In this document: piece after piece, positions 32,129 through 36,133 of the stretch
How positions within the stretch are numbered: the stretch's first letter is position 1
Layout: each line of letters starts with the position of its first letter
Assembly (NCBI GenBank): GCA_051647685.1
Contig: JBOFEG010000022.1
Coordinates: 1 to 36,133 of the forward strand
Origin: CALTSX01 sp051647685
GTDB taxonomy: Bacteria > Chlamydiota > Chlamydiia > Chlamydiales > CALTSX01
DNA length: 36,133 nucleotides
Direction: 5' to 3'
Made by a program: the position numbers and the translations under genes
The notes under the pieces: model-generated
Told to the model about the DNA's origin: nothing
What the model saw: only the letters and a program-made list of their open reading frames with translations
Databases searched by the model: none

Positions 32129-34513
32129 TCAACTACTCAAAACGGCGCCTAGATTGCCTATTACCTGATTTATAATTCGAGCATGTTCTTCATCGACTGA
32201 TTGTTGATTGAGGGTATAGGTATCACAGCGGTAATGAAAGCGAAAAGTAAAATTTTTCTTTTCAGATCCAAGAGAATCGGATTCGTAAAGATACAGAAAT
32301 TCATATTTTTTTAATAGATTAGATGGGATCATACCAATTGCCTCCATTACTATTGCAAGTGGAGTCATACTCGGCACAGTAATAGTCCAGTCTCTATTAG
32401 ATCCAGGAAACGCAGGCAGAGGGGACATTTTTGGATGATCTTTGCAGTGTATGGCGATGCTTTCAACATTAATTTCACAGAAATACAAGCGTTCTTGTAT
32501 ATCAAAAAAATTACAAAAAGAAGGATGTATTTCTCCAATCATTCCAATAGGCTCTTCTCTTGAAAAGATATTTGCATTGCGACCAGGATGAAATATAGAA
32601 GTATTTCCTTCACGAAATACGTAAGGACATCGAACCTTAGTGAAGAGATTTTCTAAGATACCTTTTAAAATGAAAAAACTTGATTGTTCTGAACCATAAT
32701 TTCCTGTTAGTAATATTCCTAGAGATTCTCTTTCTTTGAATTGTGTGCCCATTTGATAATAAATTTTACCAATTTCAAAGGCTGCAATGTCAGATAAACC
32801 ATAATCAAAATTGTAGCGAATAGATTGCAACAAGGATGGCAGAATGGATGTTCTCAATGTGGATTGATCGATTGAACTGGGCTCAAGGACTGATATTGGA
32901 TATAAATCTGGTAAAACAGAGTGAGTTTGCTTGGCTACTTTACTATTTACTAGATCTGATGTGATAAATTCACATAAACCTTCTCCCGATAAAATATGAC
33001 GCAAATTTCTTATAAAACGGTAGGTAGGATTATGAGTATGAGCCTCTGGGATTCGAAATTTAGGCAACATAACTGGTATTTTATGAAATCCATGTATCTT
33101 AATAATATCTTCAATAATATCAATTTCTGTTTGAAGATCTTGCCGAAAGGTTGGAACAGTAATTAACCAGCCATCACTTTTTTCAATTACTGTCATGTAT
33201 AAGGCAGATAATAGAGATAAAATTTCATGAGAATTGATTTTTATGCCAAGGATTTGCCTAATTCTTTCTGTACGGCAAAAAATTTGTTTTGGAACAAATT
33301 CTTTATTTATACTACATACAGTTTCTGACTTACACGTGGCTTCTGTAATAGATTGTAATAAGGCTACTGCATAATCGATAGCAAAAGCGGGCATATTGGG
33401 ATCTATACCTCGTTCAAATCGACTAGAACTCTCCGTTCTAACACGAATTGCTTTACTCATTTTGCGAATTAAACTAGCATTAAAATGAGCTGCTTCAAAG
33501 AGAATGTTTACTGTAGTGTCTTTAACGGAAGATTTTTCACCTCCAATAATTCCAGCAATAGCTAAGGTTTTTTCGATATCTTTGATTACAAGGGTGCCTG
33601 CGGGAATAGTATAACTTTTTTCATTAAACGCTTGAAATAGCTCTTCATTATTGATTATCTCTATATAGAGGTTATTTTCCGCTATTTGATCATAATCGAA
33701 CGCATGCATTGGCTGCCCAATCTCTAACATAACGTAATTAGTAACATCAATTACATTATTGATAGGTCTTATTCCACATAGACGCAGACGAGTTTGTAAC
33801 CAAGAGGGGGATGGTGCAATCACAACATTACTTAATTTACGACAGTAATAACTGTAACACCCATCTGCGCTACAGTGCATAATCTGGGGAGAAGTCTTAG
33901 ATCTAGGAAGTGATTCGTGTATTTTTGATGGAACAAGTTTCTTTAGAGTGCTCCCCTGTAATACAGATGCAACTTCTCTTGCAACTCCATATATGCTCAT
34001 GCAATGTCCTAAATTAGGTGTAATGCCTATATCAATTTGAACATCATCCAAAACAGAGGATAAATCAATTCCTACTGGAGTATCTTGTGGTAAATATATA
34101 ATACTTGTTTTATCTTTAGACAAATGTAAATCTTCTTCTGAAACGAACATTCCCTCGGACATGACCCCATTAAATTCTTTTTTAGCAGTAATTGTGCATT
34201 TTTCAGTTAGTGGGTCGGTAATCCGAGCACCAATAGGTGCAAAAGCTATAATTTTTCCAATCTTACAATCTTTAAATTTAGAAATAACTTTGTATAATTG
34301 ATGTCCATCACTTACTGTAATAATATATAGTTCGGAGCAAGTCGGGTGTGGCTGAACTGATTCTATCTCTGCTGTTATGACTCCAGAAAAATAAAACTGT
34401 CGCGTAGAAGTTTTTTCTACTTCAAGTCCAAGTCTAGTTAATGCATTAATAATTTCAGAAATAGGTGCTGAGGTATGGATAAAATTTTTTATCCAGGATA
34501 GTAAAATTTTCAT
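32129..34513 (-). CDS. pheT: Phenylalanyl-tRNA synthetase beta subunit
   Basis: Large subunit of the alpha2beta2 PheRS; it binds and edits tRNA-Phe. The 794 residues fit the family. In order: an N-terminal tRNA-binding domain (VITAEIESVQPHPTCSELYI), the B3/4 editing domain in the 200-400 region with the preceding INNVIDVTNYVMLEIGQPMH, the B5 domain and catalytic-like core, and the C-terminal FDX-ACB anticodon domain (PGSNRDWTITVP ... FRFHYRCDTYTLNQQSVDEEH). pheS is not adjacent, a split arrangement also seen in Chlamydia. No Shine-Dalgarno is evident before the ATG at 34513. Confidence 0.97.
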   Translation of the reverse strand: MKILLSWIKNFIHTSAPISEIINALTRLGLEVEKTSTRQFYFSGVITAEIESVQPHPTCSELYIITVSDGHQLYKVISKFKDCKIGKIIAFAPIGARITDPLTEKCTITAKKEFNGVMSEGMFVSEEDLHLSKDKTSIIYLPQDTPVGIDLSSVLDDVQIDIGITPNLGHCMSIYGVAREVASVLQGSTLKKLVPSKIHESLPRSKTSPQIMHCSADGCYSYYCRKLSNVVIAPSPSWLQTRLRLCGIRPINNVIDVTNYVMLEIGQPMHAFDYDQIAENNLYIEIINNEELFQAFNEKSYTIPAGTLVIKDIEKTLAIAGIIGGEKSSVKDTTVNILFEAAHFNASLIRKMSKAIRVRTESSSRFERGIDPNMPAFAIDYAVALLQSITEATCKSETVCSINKEFVPKQIFCRTERIRQILGIKINSHEILSLLSALYMTVIEKSDGWLITVPTFRQDLQTEIDIIEDIIKIHGFHKIPVMLPKFRIPEAHTHNPTYRFIRNLRHILSGEGLCEFITSDLVNSKVAKQTHSVLPDLYPISVLEPSSIDQSTLRTSILPSLLQSIRYNFDYGLSDIAAFEIGKIYYQMGTQFKERESLGILLTGNYGSEQSSFFILKGILENLFTKVRCPYVFREGNTSIFHPGRNANIFSREEPIGMIGEIHPSFCNFFDIQERLYFCEINVESIAIHCKDHPKMSPLPAFPGSNRDWTITVPSMTPLAIVMEAIGMIPSNLLKKYEFLYLYESDSLGSEKKNFTFRFHYRCDTYTLNQQSVDEEHARIINQVIGNLGAVLSS

Positions 34514-34604
34514 GAATAAAATGTATATTGATATAAAGAAATAATATACATCACATCGAGATAAAGACCAAGAGATTTACGGTATTATTAATTACTTAAA
34601 TACT

Positions 34605-34632
34605 TTGAATAGAAATAAAAATTGGATAGAAT
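34605..34632 (+). promoter_or_regulatory. Possible promoter of the LysM membrane protein
   Basis: -35 TTGAAT (34605-34610) and -10 TAGAAT (34627-34632), 16-bp spacer. The leader would be only about 12 nt before the GTG at 34651, so a promoter further upstream is possible. Confidence 0.35.
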
Positions 34633-34650
34633 AAAAAAAAGGTTTTGGTT

Positions 34651-35901
34651 GTGGATGATTCAGTTGAACGAGCAATAGTAAAAAAGCTTAAGTTTTTTAC
34701 CCATGCACTACTGCTCAGCGGAACTTTAAACATTGCATTTTTATTTACTTTTATCTTCCTTGCGATTCCTCAAAAAAATTCTTCGGATCTTGAAAAAGAT
34801 GTTACCTATCGAAAAGATAGGGTATCTTTTTCTAGAACTAATCATCAAGTACTTAGTTCTTATTTTTGCGCTCCTTTCACAGATTTATTGGAAGAACTAT
34901 CTAATACAGAATTATTAGAAGATGGATACTCTCGCAGAGACCTAGCCTTAGCATATCTCGCCGCTTTTCATTATTTTGATGTTGAACGAGCTCTTCCTGG
35001 TGTAAAAATTCAAAGAAGAAAAATGCTGTTTATTCATGAGGACGGTGGGGAGAGACTAGAGCTTGTAGTTTTCCCAGGTCTCAATAACCACTGTTATCAG
35101 TCGCTATTGTATTATGCACAAGTAGAAGAATGGCCATTCACCACAGAAGGGCTATTTTATGAATTATCGAGAAGAAAAAATATATTACCATCATCTCTGA
35201 TCCAAGCATTTTCCTGTAGAGATGAATTTAACCAATTATACAACTATGTTACGCGTACAGAAATTCCTATTACTAAGCTAGAACTGTTAGGTATGCTGTT
35301 AGATGGACAATATGATACGCTAAAGAAATTTATAAAACGTTTTTCGTGTGAAAAAGAGCTATCGGTAGAGATTGTTAGAGAATTTTTTTTAGAATATTTA
35401 AAGGTGCAATCTCCAATAGCTGCAGAAATTTTTGTTCGGATGGATGAGATATTTTCTCCAAGGCAATTATCCGATACGGATTTAGCAATTATAATTGATC
35501 AAATAGATCATTCAACAGCACAGAAATATAAATTAGAAAATCTACTAATGGAATTAATCCATAGCGTTCGATCTGATTTTATTCGGAAAAAAGCTGGTAT
35601 TAAATTATGCCTCCTTGCTCAGGAAGAGCCACCCGTTCCCTATGATCACGTCAAAGTGCTTAGAAGATTTATACCTGCTGTGCAAAAAGCCGATGTACCA
35701 AGACAAGACCCTCTTTTGCTGTATACTCATACTGGTTCTCAAAATAAGATAGATCAGGGTCGTAGACATCGGGTAAAGGAAGGGGAAACGTTATGGCAAA
35801 TTTCTAGAAAATATAAAGTAGATCTACTTGTATTGATGGAAATAAATCACCTTCGATCAGAATATGTTCTGCCGATTGGAAAAGAATTACTTATTCCATA
35901 G
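34651..35901 (+). CDS. Membrane-anchored protein with C-terminal LysM domain
   Basis: A 416-residue protein starting at GTG 34651 (VDDSVERAIVKK), chosen because AAGG lies 8 nt upstream; a TTG at 34645 is an alternative. One transmembrane helix is at about 19-39 (ALLLSGTLNIAFLFTFIFLAI), after a basic N-terminus, so the rest is probably periplasmic. A long helical region of unknown fold follows. A LysM domain occupies about 371-416 (HRVKEGETLWQISRKYKVD ... LPIGKELLIP), which binds N-acetylglucosamine-containing glycans such as peptidoglycan. The LysM suggests a role in cell division or envelope organisation in a lineage with little peptidoglycan. The 3' end overlaps yidD by 11 bp. Confidence 0.8.
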   Translation: MDDSVERAIVKKLKFFTHALLLSGTLNIAFLFTFIFLAIPQKNSSDLEKDVTYRKDRVSFSRTNHQVLSSYFCAPFTDLLEELSNTELLEDGYSRRDLALAYLAAFHYFDVERALPGVKIQRRKMLFIHEDGGERLELVVFPGLNNHCYQSLLYYAQVEEWPFTTEGLFYELSRRKNILPSSLIQAFSCRDEFNQLYNYVTRTEIPITKLELLGMLLDGQYDTLKKFIKRFSCEKELSVEIVREFFLEYLKVQSPIAAEIFVRMDEIFSPRQLSDTDLAIIIDQIDHSTAQKYKLENLLMELIHSVRSDFIRKKAGIKLCLLAQEEPPVPYDHVKVLRRFIPAVQKADVPRQDPLLLYTHTGSQNKIDQGRRHRVKEGETLWQISRKYKVDLLVLMEINHLRSEYVLPIGKELLIP

Positions 35902-36106
35902 GAACTTCATCGATTCCACCTGCATGCCAAGGATGACATTTTACGAGTCGACGAAGTGTTAAAAAGAATCCATAGTATGTGCCATGCAGCTTAAAAGCAG
36001 AGTAGGCATATTCCGAGCAACTCGGAAAAAAGCGACAAGAGGGGGATAGAAAGGGGCTAATACAGGATTGATACCCTCGGATAAGCCATAAACAGATATT
36101 TCTCAT
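35891..36106 (-). CDS. yidD: Membrane protein insertion efficiency factor YidD
   Basis: A 71-residue protein of the YidD (alpha-haemolysin/DUF37) family. The characteristic block is complete: IRGYQSCISPFLSPSCRFFPSCSEYAYSAFKLHG, then RRLVKCHPWHAGGIDEVP. YidD helps YidC-dependent insertion of inner-membrane proteins. It is usually beside rnpA and yidC, but in Chlamydia it is found near pheT, as here. It overlaps the end of the convergent LysM gene by 11 bp. The start is close to the window edge, so any upstream partner is not seen. Confidence 0.93.
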   Translation of the reverse strand: MRNICLWLIRGYQSCISPFLSPSCRFFPSCSEYAYSAFKLHGTYYGFFLTLRRLVKCHPWHAGGIDEVPME

Positions 36107-36133
36107 ATTTCTATTTTATCATTTGGAAAATTT

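Noticed and set aside
34522..34550. TGTATAT/ATATACA inverted repeat upstream of pheT
   Set aside because: Seven AT-only-type pairs in very AT-rich DNA; no supporting second copy or terminator features.

Overview
The window is AT-rich DNA from a member of the Chlamydiae, probably one of the non-Chlamydiaceae ('environmental') families such as Rhabdochlamydiaceae or Simkaniaceae. The phylum call rests on gene order and content: tig-clpP-clpX beside a SWIM/SNF2 helicase and mreB; kdsA next to lptC and lptB; rluD with a small partner gene; nfo-rpsD-trhO; and a MORN-repeat lipoprotein, pheT, a LysM membrane protein and yidD in a row. These sets are neighbours in Chlamydiaceae genomes too, though here they are joined in a different order. 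A free-standing asnS argues against Chlamydiaceae. The family-level placement is inference.

Layout. (1) 1-870: a minus-strand pair, a winged-helix regulator and a nucleotidyltransferase cut by the window edge. Their promoter lies inside a 48-bp palindrome. (2) 1121-4489: minus-strand operon tRNA-Gly - tig - clpP - clpX (protein folding and proteolysis). (3) 4652-9273: plus-strand SNF2/SWIM helicase and mreB. (4) 9292-14083: accessory region with a small membrane protein, an AT-rich gap holding a possible transporter remnant, and a translationally coupled FAD oxidase + methyltransferase-like pair. (5) 14156-15232: heptosyltransferase-like GT9. (6) 19499-15205 (minus): tightly packed dapB - folK - alpha/beta hydrolase - kdsA - lptC - lptB, linking lysine/DAP, folate and LPS functions. 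(7) 19596-22305: tRNA-Arg followed after 20 nt by a very large DHH/DHHA2 phosphoesterase-like protein. (8) 22279-24499: small membrane protein, then a small conserved gene, rluD and khpA on the minus strand. (9) 24625-26516: a membrane protein, possibly secreted, interrupted at a C9 homopolymer. (10) 26628-29567: rpsD, nfo and asnS. (11) 29772-36106: trhO, a frameshifted small coiled-coil gene, MORN lipoprotein, pheT, LysM membrane protein and yidD.

How the genes work together: most are housekeeping (proteostasis, translation, DNA repair, LPS core/Kdo synthesis and export, DAP synthesis, cell shape). Gene packing is tight, with five 4-bp ATGA stop/start overlaps. The strongest candidates for new biology are the poly-C interrupted membrane protein (possible phase variation), the FAD-oxidase/methyltransferase pair, the palindrome-controlled nucleotidyltransferase module, and the DHH protein whose catalytic motifs are split by about 350 residues. 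I saw no CRISPR array, transposase, rRNA or phage genes.
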